A DNA stretch of 52,801 nt, taken from the NCBI GenBank assembly GCA_937928555.1, contig CALFWR010000067.1, positions 1-52,801 of the forward strand, read 5' to 3'. The translations under genes were made by a program, and so were the position numbers. Shown in pieces: positions 28,350 through 37,907 of this stretch. The notes beneath the pieces are model-generated. The model made no database searches, was not told the DNA's origin, and saw only the letters and a program-made list of their open reading frames with translations. This DNA comes from an uncultured Pirellulaceae bacterium. Its GTDB lineage: Bacteria > Planctomycetota > Planctomycetia > Pirellulales > Pirellulaceae. Position 1 is the stretch's first letter. Every line of letters begins with the position of its first letter.

Positions 28350-29516
28350 ATGGCCAAAAAACGAAAAGGTAAACAAAAGGTCCGTGCGAGCTTTCGCAAA
28401 CGACAGAACACCCGCGTGCGAAAAACGGACTTCACTCGCGAATTCAAGGACGACGCCCAAAGCCTCGAAAATGAGCAGACCGGCGAACGGGTTTCGGGAA
28501 AAGGTTCTTTGACTCGCAAGCGAACGATTATCGGGGCCAGTGCCGATACGCCCGATGCCGGCTTCGAAGTCGAATTGGATGTTAACGAATCGAGCAGCAT
28601 CGCCGGCCGAGCGCTCCGCGTGCATGGGCTGAACAGTTTTGTGCTTGGTGACGATGGCAGGATCTACACTTGCACCGTTCGCGGGATTCTCAAATCACTG
28701 GCAACCGATTTGCAGCACGTTGTCGTCGCTGGAGACCACGTGATGGTCGCCAAAGGAAGCGAGTCGGGTGACGATGATCAGGGCGTGATCATCCGGGTAG
28801 AACCGCGCCGCAATCAGATCAGCCGAACAAGTCGCAAACGTCAGCAGATTCTCGTCGCCAACGTTGACCTGGCTTTGATCGTCGCCAGTGCGGCAGAACC
28901 GGGGCTCAAGCCAAATCTGATTGACCGGTTTTTGATTTCAGCAGAGCAAGCGGAGATCAAACCGGTGGTGATCATCAACAAAGTCGACCTTGTCGATGCG
29001 GCAAACTTGCAACCGGTCGTCGGCGTGTGGGCTCAGTTGGGCTACCGCGTAATTTTGACTTCGACCGTAACAGGGCACGGCATTGATGAACTTCGAGATC
29101 TCGTTGCGGGTAAAGATTGCGTTGTCGCCGGCCAAAGCGGCGTTGGCAAAAGCTCGATCCTGAACGCGATTGAACCCGGCCTAGAACTTCGCGTCAGCAA
29201 AGTCAGCACCGAAAATCAGAAAGGTCGCCACACGACCACCACCGCACAATTGATTCCGCTTGGCGACCCGCCCGGCAGTGGCGGTCACCTTGTGGACACG
29301 CCTGGAATTCGGTCGATGGCGTTGTGGGACATCATCCCCGAAGAAGTCGCCGGCTTGTTCCCTGACATTCGCCCCTTCATCAACGACTGCAAGTTCCCCA
29401 ACTGCGAACACACGCACGAGGAAGACTGCGCAGTGAAGTGGGCGGTGGCCGACGGAAAGCTGGACGCAAGGCGATACGAAAGTTACTGCTACATCCGCGA
29501 AGGAGATGGCGTTTGA
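28350..29516 (+). CDS. rsgA: Ribosome small subunit-dependent GTPase RsgA
   Basis: RsgA is a circularly permuted GTPase that checks late 30S ribosome maturation. The order of motifs is typical: G4 in IINKVDLVD comes before G1 GQSGVGKSS, then G3 in DTPGIRS. An N-terminal OB-fold and a C-terminal zinc motif (CKFPNCEHTHEEDC) flank the GTPase. The first 70 residues are a basic, Lys/Arg-rich extension longer than usual. The 388-aa length is slightly above the common 300-350. Confidence 0.95.
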   Translation: MAKKRKGKQKVRASFRKRQNTRVRKTDFTREFKDDAQSLENEQTGERVSGKGSLTRKRTIIGASADTPDAGFEVELDVNESSSIAGRALRVHGLNSFVLGDDGRIYTCTVRGILKSLATDLQHVVVAGDHVMVAKGSESGDDDQGVIIRVEPRRNQISRTSRKRQQILVANVDLALIVASAAEPGLKPNLIDRFLISAEQAEIKPVVIINKVDLVDAANLQPVVGVWAQLGYRVILTSTVTGHGIDELRDLVAGKDCVVAGQSGVGKSSILNAIEPGLELRVSKVSTENQKGRHTTTTAQLIPLGDPPGSGGHLVDTPGIRSMALWDIIPEEVAGLFPDIRPFINDCKFPNCEHTHEEDCAVKWAVADGKLDARRYESYCYIREGDGV

Positions 29517-29574
29517 TTTAACGTGTACTCGGAGCCTTCGGGTCATTTAACCCCTGAACGATGGCGGAAACACG

Positions 29575-29802
29575 ATGCCAGATGGGCGAAAAATTCCATT
29601 GACGGCCAAGCTGCCTGTGAACGTGGAAGAGAGTCCGAGGAACGCAAAGGACTGGTGGAAGAAGTGTATTGGCAGCTACAAGCAGACACTTGATCAGGCT
29701 TTGTCGCCAGTTATTGGCATTCAACGACTGCCGCCGCTGGAAGCCACAACCACCGACAGTCGCCGAAGGCTGCGTGGGACGCACGTGATTAGCCCGGATT
29801 AG
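29575..29802 (+). CDS. Small unrecognised reading frame (doubtful)
   Basis: A 75-aa frame fills the gap between rsgA and the convergent gene and overlaps the latter by 4 bases. It has no known motif and no clear ribosome binding site, and an equally long frame exists on the other strand. Its last bases read TTAGCCCGGATTAG, which share 11 bases with the end of the MITE family. It may be a remnant of another mobile element and not a gene. Confidence 0.25.
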   Translation: MPDGRKIPLTAKLPVNVEESPRNAKDWWKKCIGSYKQTLDQALSPVIGIQRLPPLEATTTDSRRRLRGTHVISPD

Positions 29803-30698
29803 AAGACCGAATCGGGTACGTCGCCGATGTCGTCCGGGTCGGTCTCAGGTATCGCGAGTCGTTCAGAATTGGAAACCGGTGTTTCCTGGTCCGACTCCAC
29901 TCCATCGGTACTCTCGGACTCGCTGGCGACCATGTAGTCGGGTACCAAGGCTGGCACGATGCGGTTGATCGATGGTGCAAGCGAAAGTGGATCGCGGCCA
30001 AAGCCCCACAGCAACAACAGGTAGGCAATTGGAATCGCCAACGCGCCTCCGAGCAGGATCTTGATCCATTCGGCAGCGGCACTGTCCCCGGTTTTTCGTT
30101 GGCTGGGCCGACGTGGTTGCGCGCTTTGTGGGCTTTGTGGGCTGCTAACGCCAGCCACGCTGGCAGCGGGAACTGGCGCGGCGATACTGGCCGCCGGTTC
30201 ACTCACGACTTCTCTTACCGGTTCGGGTTTGGCAATGCTCAGAGCTTCAGCCTGTTTTTTGGCTTCTTCGAGCCGCCGTTCTTCTCGCCGCGACTTGATG
30301 TTTTCTGCGGCTTCGGTCCCACGGGAGGCTTCTGAACGACTACTGCTGCTTCGCCGCCTACGCCTACGCTTGCGAACTCCCTTGGCCAATTGTGGCGGCA
30401 CCTGAAATTTGCTGCCCGGTTCAATCACGGGAGCCTCATTGACGGGCTCGCTGGTGTTGGTGGAATCGACCTGGACACCACTGAACGCGTCCGCGTCGAC
30501 TTTCGGTGCTTCGCCGTTTAGAAACTGGACTTCAGGAACCTGCTGATCGAGAACCTGAACCAGTGCAAAGCTTCCCGAACAATGTGGGCAGCTGACGTGC
30601 TGGTTGGGCTTTGCAGTTGCCGGAACGCGAACCAATCCCTGGCAGGCAGTGCAGTTAGCCAGCAAGTGACTGGTTCGATTTTCCGATGGGTTGCTCAT
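29799..30698 (-). CDS. Zinc-ribbon membrane protein, function unknown
   Basis: The 299-aa product starts with a zinc ribbon (CTAC about residue 16-19 and CPHC about 37-40). A low-complexity charged region with an Arg/Ser-rich segment (about 110-140) follows, then one membrane span (KILLGGALAIPIAYLLLLWGFG, about 225-245) and an acidic Ser/Glu-rich tail. Proteins with this N-terminal ribbon and a single span are common in planctomycetes, with no known function. It is monocistronic. Confidence 0.75.
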   Translation of the reverse strand: MSNPSENRTSHLLANCTACQGLVRVPATAKPNQHVSCPHCSGSFALVQVLDQQVPEVQFLNGEAPKVDADAFSGVQVDSTNTSEPVNEAPVIEPGSKFQVPPQLAKGVRKRRRRRRSSSSRSEASRGTEAAENIKSRREERRLEEAKKQAEALSIAKPEPVREVVSEPAASIAAPVPAASVAGVSSPQSPQSAQPRRPSQRKTGDSAAAEWIKILLGGALAIPIAYLLLLWGFGRDPLSLAPSINRIVPALVPDYMVASESESTDGVESDQETPVSNSERLAIPETDPDDIGDVPDSVF

Positions 30699-30990
30699 TG
30701 TGGATACAGCAATTCCGGGGAAAGGGGCAGGCAGGTTCCTTCAAAGGAGAGCACTACTCCTGTTTTCGAAACAGTATACCCCCATGGTGCAAGATTTTAA
30801 CTTCCGTAGGGCACGATTAAGGCTTACCGAAGTCGGGAAAAAGTAAAGTTGATGCTCTGTGCGGAATTTTCCACCCCCAAGTGACATCAGTACGACACTT
30901 TACAAATTGCCCGCTTTTCCCGAGTCAACAGCCCAGCAGCGAGTCCACGTTCCAAAAATTGCTCTGAAAGCGGCCCCATTTTGGGTGAAC

Positions 30991-31488
30991 TTATTCGCGG
31001 CGACGATGCGTATCGATCGCGTTTTTGACTTTTTCCGGGTGCGGAATTCCGCTGACTTTGACTTCAACTTCGTTCTGACCGGCGCTCGAAATTCCGATCG
31101 TCCCGACGTTCAGAATGCGCTGTAGGAAAGACTGGTTCATCTGCACGTTGCGAATGTCCTGGTGCCAAACCTCGGTGATGTCCTTTGACAAAATCCCGCG
31201 CCGGCAACTGGTCCGTTCGGTCGTAACGGTCAACGTCGTGGCTTTGACCTTCAGCCACCAAACCGCAAACACGCCCAAACCAATCAGTAGCGGAACAAGC
31301 ACTTCCACGACCCGAGTTTGCCACGAGACGTCAAACGGCAGAAAGGGAAGCAAAATTCCGCTCACGCACAGCAGGCAGGTCAGGAAAAACCAGACGGGGT
31401 GGTTACGAAACATCGACGGATGGGCTTCGTAAAGAATTTGTTCACCAGATACTGGATCAAGTTCGGAGTCGATTTTCTTATCGCTCAT
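30991..31488 (-). CDS. PH domain-containing membrane protein
   Basis: The 165-aa product begins with a short cytosolic part, then two hydrophobic spans (FFLTCLLCVSGILLPFLPF and VLVPLLIGLGVFAVWWL), then a bacterial PH-like domain with the usual TTLTVTTERTSCRRGILSK and DIRNVQMNQSFLQRILNVGTIGI. This is the DUF304/bPH2 family. Function is unknown; members are often found as membrane-associated signalling or stress proteins. It is about 90 bases upstream of the ABC-F gene on the same strand. Confidence 0.88.
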   Translation of the reverse strand: MSDKKIDSELDPVSGEQILYEAHPSMFRNHPVWFFLTCLLCVSGILLPFLPFDVSWQTRVVEVLVPLLIGLGVFAVWWLKVKATTLTVTTERTSCRRGILSKDITEVWHQDIRNVQMNQSFLQRILNVGTIGISSAGQNEVEVKVSGIPHPEKVKNAIDTHRRRE

Positions 31489-31574
31489 TGGTTTCCCGTT
31501 GGGTTACTATTTATCTCGCGAGGCATTGTAAAGCAATTTGATTCGTTTTGCCTGCCGCTTGGGCTGTCCAGCGG

Positions 31575-33356
31575 CTACGAACTGTTCTGTGACTCGCTAA
31601 GCTCCAGCCATTTTGTCTCGGCTTCTTCGAGCCTGTCTGCGATTTTGGAAAACTCGTCGTGCAGCACAAGGGCTTCCGACGTATCACTACAGGCAAGGAG
31701 TTGTTCGTTCAGAGACTTCTTTTCCTGGTCAAGTTTTGCGATCAATTTCTCAAGTTTTCCGATTTCTTTCTGTTTTTGTCGGGACAAAGGCGGCTTCTTT
31801 CCGGATTTGCTCCCACCGGTGCTCTTTCCACCGGACTTTTTCTTTGCGGAACCGTCGGCCCGTCGACCGTCTTCAATCTCCTGGCTGATTGACCACACGT
31901 AGGCATCGTAGTCGCCCAGATAATTTCTGGCCGTCCCATCGCGGACTTCGATCACCGATGTCGCCACCCGTTGCATAAAATGCCGGTCGTGCGATGTAAA
32001 TACCACCGTCCCCTTGAAGTGCTCCAACGCGACCGCGAGGGCTTCGACGGTTTCGACGTCCAGGTGGTTTCCGGGTTCGTCCAGGACCAAAATGTTGAAG
32101 TCCGATAAAAGCAGTCCGGCCAAACAAAGCCTCGCCCGCTCACCACCGGAAAGCACTTTGACTTTCTTTTCCACATGGGAATCGCGAAACAGCAGCGCGC
32201 CGGCAACCGCGAGCACCTGCTGGTCGGTCGTCCCCGCCATCGCCTGGCCTTCCAGGTACTCGATCACCGTTTCGTTTTCAGGAATCGTGGTGTAAACGTG
32301 CTGGGCATAAGTTCCGATACGACAGTGGTGGCCCCACTTGAACTGGCCCGCCTTGGGTTCCAGCGACCCGACCAGCGTTCTCAACAAAGTTGTCTTGCCC
32401 TGACCGTTGTCGCCGACGATACCGGTTCTTTGTCCGTGTTCAATCTCCAGGTTAATCTCGCTGGCGACGTCGACACCAGGATAGCCAATCGCAAGCCCCG
32501 TGCAGCGAACCGCGCTGCCTTGCCGGGGCTGAACTAGGGGAGCCTGGATGTGGGCGTTGCGTTCTGCGGATTCGACATCGATGAGGGAAAGGCGATCAAG
32601 CTGCTTTTGTTTGGAGCGAGCCTGTGAAGCCGTGCTGGCGTTGGCCCGGTTCTTGTTGATGAACTTTTCCAACTGTTTTTGCTTGGTCATGGTCGCGGCG
32701 TTGACCCGTTTGGCATGTTCTTTTTGGTCCGCCTCGTACTCGAGATACTTGTCGACCTTGCCCGGATACATCGTCAGCTTACCGCGGGCAAGGCCAAGGG
32801 TACTGTCGCAAGTCGCATCCAAAAAAGCTCTGTCGTGAGACACGATCAGACAGGCACCGCGATAATCGGTAAGAAAGTTTTCCAGCAGAATTTGTGTGCG
32901 AAGGTCCAGAAAGTTCGTCGGTTCGTCCAGCAGCAGCAGTTTCGGATCGTGCAGCAACAATGCGGCAAGCTTCACGCGAGTCTGCCAGCCACCGGAAAGC
33001 GAACTTACCGGCCCGGTCAGCTTTTCGCCTTTTAGCTCGAACTGTCCCGCGACCTGACCGCAGCGCCACTCGGGCTGGGCACTGTCTCGCATCAAATAGT
33101 CGAGCGCCGACTCACCGGGCTCGAAAGGATCGTGCTGTTTCAGATAGCCAACGCTGAGCTTCGGGTGGCGGATGACTTCGCCCGAATCGAGGCTTTCTTC
33201 CCCCAGGAGGATTTTCAGCAAGGTCGATTTTCCGGCACCGTTGCGACCGATGAATCCGACTTTGTTTTCGTCAGTAATCGTCGCTTCGGCACCGTCCAGC
33301 AAAACCTGGTCACCGAAGGATTTGTGCGCGTTACGAATTTGAAGCAATACAGCCAT
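31575..33356 (-). CDS. ABC-F family ATPase (Uup-like)
   Basis: The 593-aa soluble protein has two ABC domains: Walker A GRNGAGKST with signature SSLSGGW, and Walker A GDNGQGKTT with signature VLSGGERARL. Both LLDEP and VLDEP Walker B motifs are present. A linker of about 80 residues joins the two domains, and a Lys-rich linker leads to a C-terminal coiled coil, as in Uup. ABC-F proteins act on the ribosome, and Uup also binds DNA junctions. There are no membrane spans, so it is not a transporter. Confidence 0.93.
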   Translation of the reverse strand: MAVLLQIRNAHKSFGDQVLLDGAEATITDENKVGFIGRNGAGKSTLLKILLGEESLDSGEVIRHPKLSVGYLKQHDPFEPGESALDYLMRDSAQPEWRCGQVAGQFELKGEKLTGPVSSLSGGWQTRVKLAALLLHDPKLLLLDEPTNFLDLRTQILLENFLTDYRGACLIVSHDRAFLDATCDSTLGLARGKLTMYPGKVDKYLEYEADQKEHAKRVNAATMTKQKQLEKFINKNRANASTASQARSKQKQLDRLSLIDVESAERNAHIQAPLVQPRQGSAVRCTGLAIGYPGVDVASEINLEIEHGQRTGIVGDNGQGKTTLLRTLVGSLEPKAGQFKWGHHCRIGTYAQHVYTTIPENETVIEYLEGQAMAGTTDQQVLAVAGALLFRDSHVEKKVKVLSGGERARLCLAGLLLSDFNILVLDEPGNHLDVETVEALAVALEHFKGTVVFTSHDRHFMQRVATSVIEVRDGTARNYLGDYDAYVWSISQEIEDGRRADGSAKKKSGGKSTGGSKSGKKPPLSRQKQKEIGKLEKLIAKLDQEKKSLNEQLLACSDTSEALVLHDEFSKIADRLEEAETKWLELSESQNSS

Positions 33357-33492
33357 GAGTCAGATGGTAATCCAATGCCGAATTCCCGATCAAGTGCAGC
33401 GGCAAAGACCAGGACGGCCTTGCCGATGATGATTCGGGAACCCGATCGGGTTTGGTTGAGGAATGAAGTCTGGCATCTGCTCGAACTGAGGG

Positions 33493-35517
33493 TTACTTTT
33501 GGGATTTCCGTCCCGTGTACGCTGGGTCGTCCGCCTGGCCGGTCAATTCAAACAGAAAACGGCTGGCATCGGTATCGCGGGGCTTGCCCCACTTCTTACG
33601 CGTCAATGCCATCGACATCGTCAGCCGCTCTTCGGCGCGGGTCACACCGACGTAGCACAGCCGCCGCTCTTCGGCGACGTTTTCTTCTGACTGCAGCGAT
33701 CGATGGTGGGGAAGGATGCCTTCTTCCATTCCAACGATGTACACTTCGGGAAACTCAAGCCCCTTGGCGGCGTGCATCGTCATCAACGCCACCGCGTTTT
33801 TCTTCAACTGCTTTTCTTTTTCGTTGTTGGCATCCTGGTCGCCCAACAGGAGCTTGTCGAGGAATTTCGTCAGGCTGGGTCGACGGGCTTTGGACTCGTA
33901 TTCGGCTAGCGCATTGACCACCTGCTCGACCGTGTTCCAGCGTGCCTCTCGATCATCAGGTTCGTCATAAATCCGATCGATCTCGTAGCGGTATTGGACT
34001 TTTTCGATCAACAATCGTGCTTTGTCGACCAGAGAAGTCCCCTCGGGCATCGCCCGGACTTCGGCGACCTTTTCCGCCAGGTCACGCAATCCGTTTTGCA
34101 CTTTGACTGTCAGCTTTGGGCGTTCCGCTTTACCGGTCACCATGTCCCACAGCGAAACTTTCTCCGAGACGGCTTTGTTCAGCAGCGTCTCGATCGACTT
34201 TTTACCGATACCCCGGGCGGGCGTGTTGATGATTCGCAGCAAAGAGATCTCATCGGGTTCGTCTTCGAGCAATCGCAGGTACGAGAGAAAGTCCTTGACC
34301 TCTTTGCGATCGAAAAACGACATGCCACCGACCAAGATGTAAGGCACTTTGGCTTCGCGGAGCGCCGTCTCAAAAGGCCGTGGTTGCTCGTTGGTGCGAA
34401 ACAGAATCGCAAAATCTCGGGGCTCGCGGCCTTTGAGGTTCAGGCGGCTTTCGATTGAACGAACGACCTCCTCGGCTTCCTCTGTTTCGGTTTCCCACTG
34501 GTTGATGATCGGGATGTCACCGCCCGGCCTGGCCGCACGCAGGACTTTATCGTGTCGCTGCGAGTTGCAGCGTATCAACGTGTTGGCGTAGTGAATTATC
34601 GCTTCGGTGCTGCGGTAGTTCTCTTCTAGGCGGACGACTTTGGCATCCGGCCAGTCTCTCGAAAAAGCCAAAATGTGTTCAACTTCTGCGCCACGCCAGG
34701 CGTAGATCGACTGGTCGTCGTCGCCCACGACGCACAGATTGCGGTGCTGCCCGGCGAGGGATTTGATGATCCGGTACTGGCTGGTGTTGGTGTCCTGGTA
34801 CTCGTCGACCAACAGATGATCAAAACGGGCGGCCTCTTCGGCGCGGATTGCGGGGTGCTCGTAAAAGAGCTTTTCAGTTAGCAACAGCAGGTCATCAAAA
34901 TCCACCGCACCTTTGAGCTTCAATTGTCGCTGGTATCGCTGATAGCCAATCGCTGCCATGTGCTGGGCGTCGCTGTCGCTGTGCATCAATGCATCGTCGG
35001 GTGTCATCGATTTGCACTTCCAGTGACTGACCCAGAACAGCAACTGAGCGGGCTTGAGGAGTTTGTCAGGAACCTTGATCTCACGCAAAATCGTGCGGGC
35101 AAGGGACTCCTGATCGCCGCGGCCGTAAATGGCAAACTTGAGAGGATACCCAAGCTGGTCAATTCGGCGGCGAAGAATTCGGACGCACAGCGAATGGAAC
35201 GTGCAGATCGTGGGCTCTTTGGCTTCGTCGTCCGAACCGCGACGCGTCGGCTTACTGGAGCCAATCATCGACTCAAGACGCTCCTTCATCTCGTTGGCGG
35301 CTTTGTTGGTGAACGTCACACCAAGTATTTTTTCTCGCGGCACCCGGTGTTTGATCAGGTTGGCGATTCGAAACGTGATCACCCGGGTTTTGCCCGTACC
35401 GGCACCGGCAAGCACCAGCAGGGGGCCCGAGAGCGTGTTGACCGCCTCCCACTGGGCATCATTAAGTCCGGAATTGGCTGGGTTGGCGACAACACTCATG
35501 GATTCATCAAAGTTCAT
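33493..35517 (-). CDS. uvrD: UvrD/PcrA/Rep family DNA helicase
   Basis: The 674-aa superfamily 1A helicase has motif I GAGTGKT, II DEYQDTN, III GDDDQSIYAWRGA, IV (VRLEENYRS) and V TMHAAKGLEFP, all intact. It unwinds DNA 3' to 5' in excision repair, replication restart or removal of proteins from DNA. It is shorter at the C-terminus than Escherichia coli UvrD, closer to Rep length. It is transcribed divergently from the TPR-like gene at 35726. Confidence 0.95.
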   Translation of the reverse strand: MNFDESMSVVANPANSGLNDAQWEAVNTLSGPLLVLAGAGTGKTRVITFRIANLIKHRVPREKILGVTFTNKAANEMKERLESMIGSSKPTRRGSDDEAKEPTICTFHSLCVRILRRRIDQLGYPLKFAIYGRGDQESLARTILREIKVPDKLLKPAQLLFWVSHWKCKSMTPDDALMHSDSDAQHMAAIGYQRYQRQLKLKGAVDFDDLLLLTEKLFYEHPAIRAEEAARFDHLLVDEYQDTNTSQYRIIKSLAGQHRNLCVVGDDDQSIYAWRGAEVEHILAFSRDWPDAKVVRLEENYRSTEAIIHYANTLIRCNSQRHDKVLRAARPGGDIPIINQWETETEEAEEVVRSIESRLNLKGREPRDFAILFRTNEQPRPFETALREAKVPYILVGGMSFFDRKEVKDFLSYLRLLEDEPDEISLLRIINTPARGIGKKSIETLLNKAVSEKVSLWDMVTGKAERPKLTVKVQNGLRDLAEKVAEVRAMPEGTSLVDKARLLIEKVQYRYEIDRIYDEPDDREARWNTVEQVVNALAEYESKARRPSLTKFLDKLLLGDQDANNEKEKQLKKNAVALMTMHAAKGLEFPEVYIVGMEEGILPHHRSLQSEENVAEERRLCYVGVTRAEERLTMSMALTRKKWGKPRDTDASRFLFELTGQADDPAYTGRKSQK

Positions 35518-35725
35518 TTTGGCCGGTCGGCATGGTATCGAATCGAAATCCCATTAACAGGTCCAAAAGGGTGGATGTAAGGCAACTGACCCGAGCTTGA
35601 CGCCGCAAATCGAAAAGATGCTTCGGTATTGACGATTTTGTCCTGTGGCTTCTATACTTTGCGATCACATATTTGCAAAAATGTCCGATTATGGGTGGCT
35701 CAAAACCGCCTTCCCGGGATGTCTC

Positions 35726-36922
35726 ATGGCTAAAGCCAAATCCAAAAAGAAAAAAAACAAGCCCCGCAAAAGAGAACGGACTTCTGACGTGACCGTCAAT
35801 GAAGACGATGTCAATCAAACAGGGGCCGCAGCGACAAAGGGTTCTTCCGATGCCGTGAATCGATCCGCGCTCGTTGAAGCAGACGACGATCTCACCGCTG
35901 GCGAAAAGCTGCTCAAACAAGCCGAGCCTTATTTTGCGCACATTCTTTTGGGTGCACTTAGCCTGATTCTTGCCTGGGTACTGATCAACTATTTCATCAA
36001 CATCCGGAACGAAAACGCGTCCGCTCAATGGCGTGAACTGTCCAACGCGAGAACCAATTCGCTGATCTCGGGTAGCCCCAGTGCGCTACGTGAGATGGCT
36101 GATCTGTATCCCAACGAAAAAGCCAGTAACTGGGCTTTGCTGATGGCGTCGGACTTTGAGTTCAACCGGGGCATCGACATGCTCAGCAATGACCGCATCG
36201 GCGGTCTGAAGTTGATCGAAAAAGCAGCCGAATCAGCACAGAAGGTTGTCGATTCTCCTGCTTCGGCAAAATCACCTTTGGCTCAGCAGCGATCGCTGTT
36301 CCTTGCCGCTCGTGCCAACGAAGCCCTTGGTAAATTCGAAGCTTCCGGGAAGTTTTACAGCGAGTTGGTTGAGAGCGCTCCGGATTCTGCATTAGCTTCG
36401 GCAGCGAAACGCGGTCTCGAACGATCGACCAATAAGGACTACGCGGCTGTCTACGAACAGTTCCGGACTTACGAAGAAGCAACCGAAGAAGCACCCGGCC
36501 CACTGGTTCCAGACGCTCCAGATTTGAAATTCGATGTCGATATCCCCGAAGGCGAACCAGCAATGGTCGAACCGAAAAAGGATGAGCCAATCGATGAGAC
36601 AAAATCTTTCAAGCCCGGCGAAGCCAAAATGCCAAAGTCCGAGCCGACAGAAACAAAGGCTGAAGACAAAGCCGTTGAAATGAAGGACCAGGACAAGGCC
36701 TCAGAGATGAAGGCTGAGGAGAAACCTGCCGCTGAAACACCAGCGGCCGAAACCGAAAAGCCTCCTGCTCCGGCAGAAGAGCCCGCCAAGCCGGTTGCTG
36801 AAACGCCCGCCGATCCGGCACCTGAGACTCCGGAACTTCCCGCCGAAGAAGCCCCGTCGGAAACCGTTCCATCCGAAGGCGAGCCACCGGCGACAGAACC
36901 AGCGGAATCATCGGACGGCTAA
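35726..36922 (+). CDS. Membrane-anchored TPR-like protein with long Pro/Glu tail
   Basis: The 398-aa product has a Lys-rich basic N-terminus (AKSKKKKNKPRKRERT), one membrane span near residue 75-95 (LLGALSLILAWVLINYF) and a helical region with TPR-like repeats (about 110-255, for example LFLAARANEALGKFEASGKFYSEL). A low-complexity tail of about 130 residues rich in Glu, Pro, Ala and Lys follows. The layout is like YfgM, an ancillary SecYEG partner, but the tail is unlike it. ATG 35726 is chosen over the upstream in-frame ATG. It overlaps the next gene by one base. Confidence 0.78.
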   Translation: MAKAKSKKKKNKPRKRERTSDVTVNEDDVNQTGAAATKGSSDAVNRSALVEADDDLTAGEKLLKQAEPYFAHILLGALSLILAWVLINYFINIRNENASAQWRELSNARTNSLISGSPSALREMADLYPNEKASNWALLMASDFEFNRGIDMLSNDRIGGLKLIEKAAESAQKVVDSPASAKSPLAQQRSLFLAARANEALGKFEASGKFYSELVESAPDSALASAAKRGLERSTNKDYAAVYEQFRTYEEATEEAPGPLVPDAPDLKFDVDIPEGEPAMVEPKKDEPIDETKSFKPGEAKMPKSEPTETKAEDKAVEMKDQDKASEMKAEEKPAAETPAAETEKPPAPAEEPAKPVAETPADPAPETPELPAEEAPSETVPSEGEPPATEPAESSDG

Positions 36923-37398
36923 TGGACGGGAAAAGCCAGTGGAATTTGTCTGTCCGCAGACGCTTTTTCTGTTGGCTTTACTCTGGCCGTACTCTCCGGT
37001 GGTTGAATCGCAACTTCAACACTCTTCCGATTGGTCATCGCGGCGAAATCGAAGCCCAGCGGTATTTTCTTCGCAAAGGCTTTTGGGTGATCGCGCGAAG
37101 CTACACCGAAAAGACCGGAGAAATTGACCTGATCGTGTCCAACGGCGACGCGGTGATCTTCGTCGAAGTCAAAACCCGTTCCAGCGACCACGCGGGATTG
37201 CCGGTCGAAGCGGTTGATGCTCAAAAGCAACGGCACATTTCGCAGACCGCACGACTGTTCATGCTCAAGAACCGGCTGCAAAATAGCGCCGTCCAGTTTG
37301 ACGTTCTTTCAATCCTGTGGACGAATCCCGATCAACCGCCGATCATCGACCACTACGAAAATGCCTTCGAAGCCACTGGCGAGTTTCAGATGATGTAA
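36922..37398 (+). CDS. yraN: UPF0102/YraN family protein
   Basis: The 158-aa product has the YraN core: GHRGEIEAQRYFLRKGFWVI, then GEIDLIVSNGDAVIFVEVKTRS, with Glu-Asp-Glu-x-Lys placed as in the PD-(D/E)xK nuclease fold. Members are thought to be nuclease-like or recombination-linked, but biochemical function is not settled. An N-terminal extension of about 35 residues is unusual. Its ATG shares one base with the upstream stop (TAATG), so the two are coupled. Confidence 0.88.
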   Translation: MDGKSQWNLSVRRRFFCWLYSGRTLRWLNRNFNTLPIGHRGEIEAQRYFLRKGFWVIARSYTEKTGEIDLIVSNGDAVIFVEVKTRSSDHAGLPVEAVDAQKQRHISQTARLFMLKNRLQNSAVQFDVLSILWTNPDQPPIIDHYENAFEATGEFQMM

Positions 37399-37497
37399 GC
37401 CATGACGTTGGCGTCACAAGTCCGTGATTCTCACCGACCCGATGCTTTGGTTCGAAAAAATTCCACAAGATCAGGATGACGATAGCGAAATGCCAAC

Positions 37498-37734
37498 ATG
37501 AACAATACGAACTCAGCAAGTGCGATGTGTTGCCCGCGATGTTCGTCGCCGATGGTGGCAGGCCAAGTCAAGCTGCGACGGAGGCTGATGAACTTTTTCC
37601 TGTTTGGGCTCGGCTCCAGTGTTCTCGTATTTGAAAACTCGAAAAACCGAATGACTGTCGAGTTGGTGCGGCCGATGCGACATCGTTGTGCGTGGCGTTG
37701 CGCCGATTGTGAAATCACGGTCTTTCGTAGTTGA
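37498..37734 (+). CDS. Small zinc-ribbon protein, function unknown
   Basis: The 78-aa product has two Cys pairs (CCPRC near residue 11 and CADC near residue 69) that could hold one zinc. A basic hydrophobic segment (MNFFLFGLGSSVLVF) lies between them. No ribosome binding site stands out before ATG 37498, so the start is uncertain. The family is not recognised. Confidence 0.5.
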   Translation: MNNTNSASAMCCPRCSSPMVAGQVKLRRRLMNFFLFGLGSSVLVFENSKNRMTVELVRPMRHRCAWRCADCEITVFRS

Positions 37735-37907
37735 ATCCGAATTTTTGATCGGAAGGTTCAGCGTCTCCGGTTCTCCGGCACCCATGTTCGCTGTCAGACC
37801 GCCCGGGTAGACTGTTGCGCTTTGCGAATTGTCTTCAAAAGCGGCCCGCAATGCCGGCCAAGTGAAATTTCATTTCTTCCTACCCCCTAAAACGTCTCAA
37901 TGAACAG

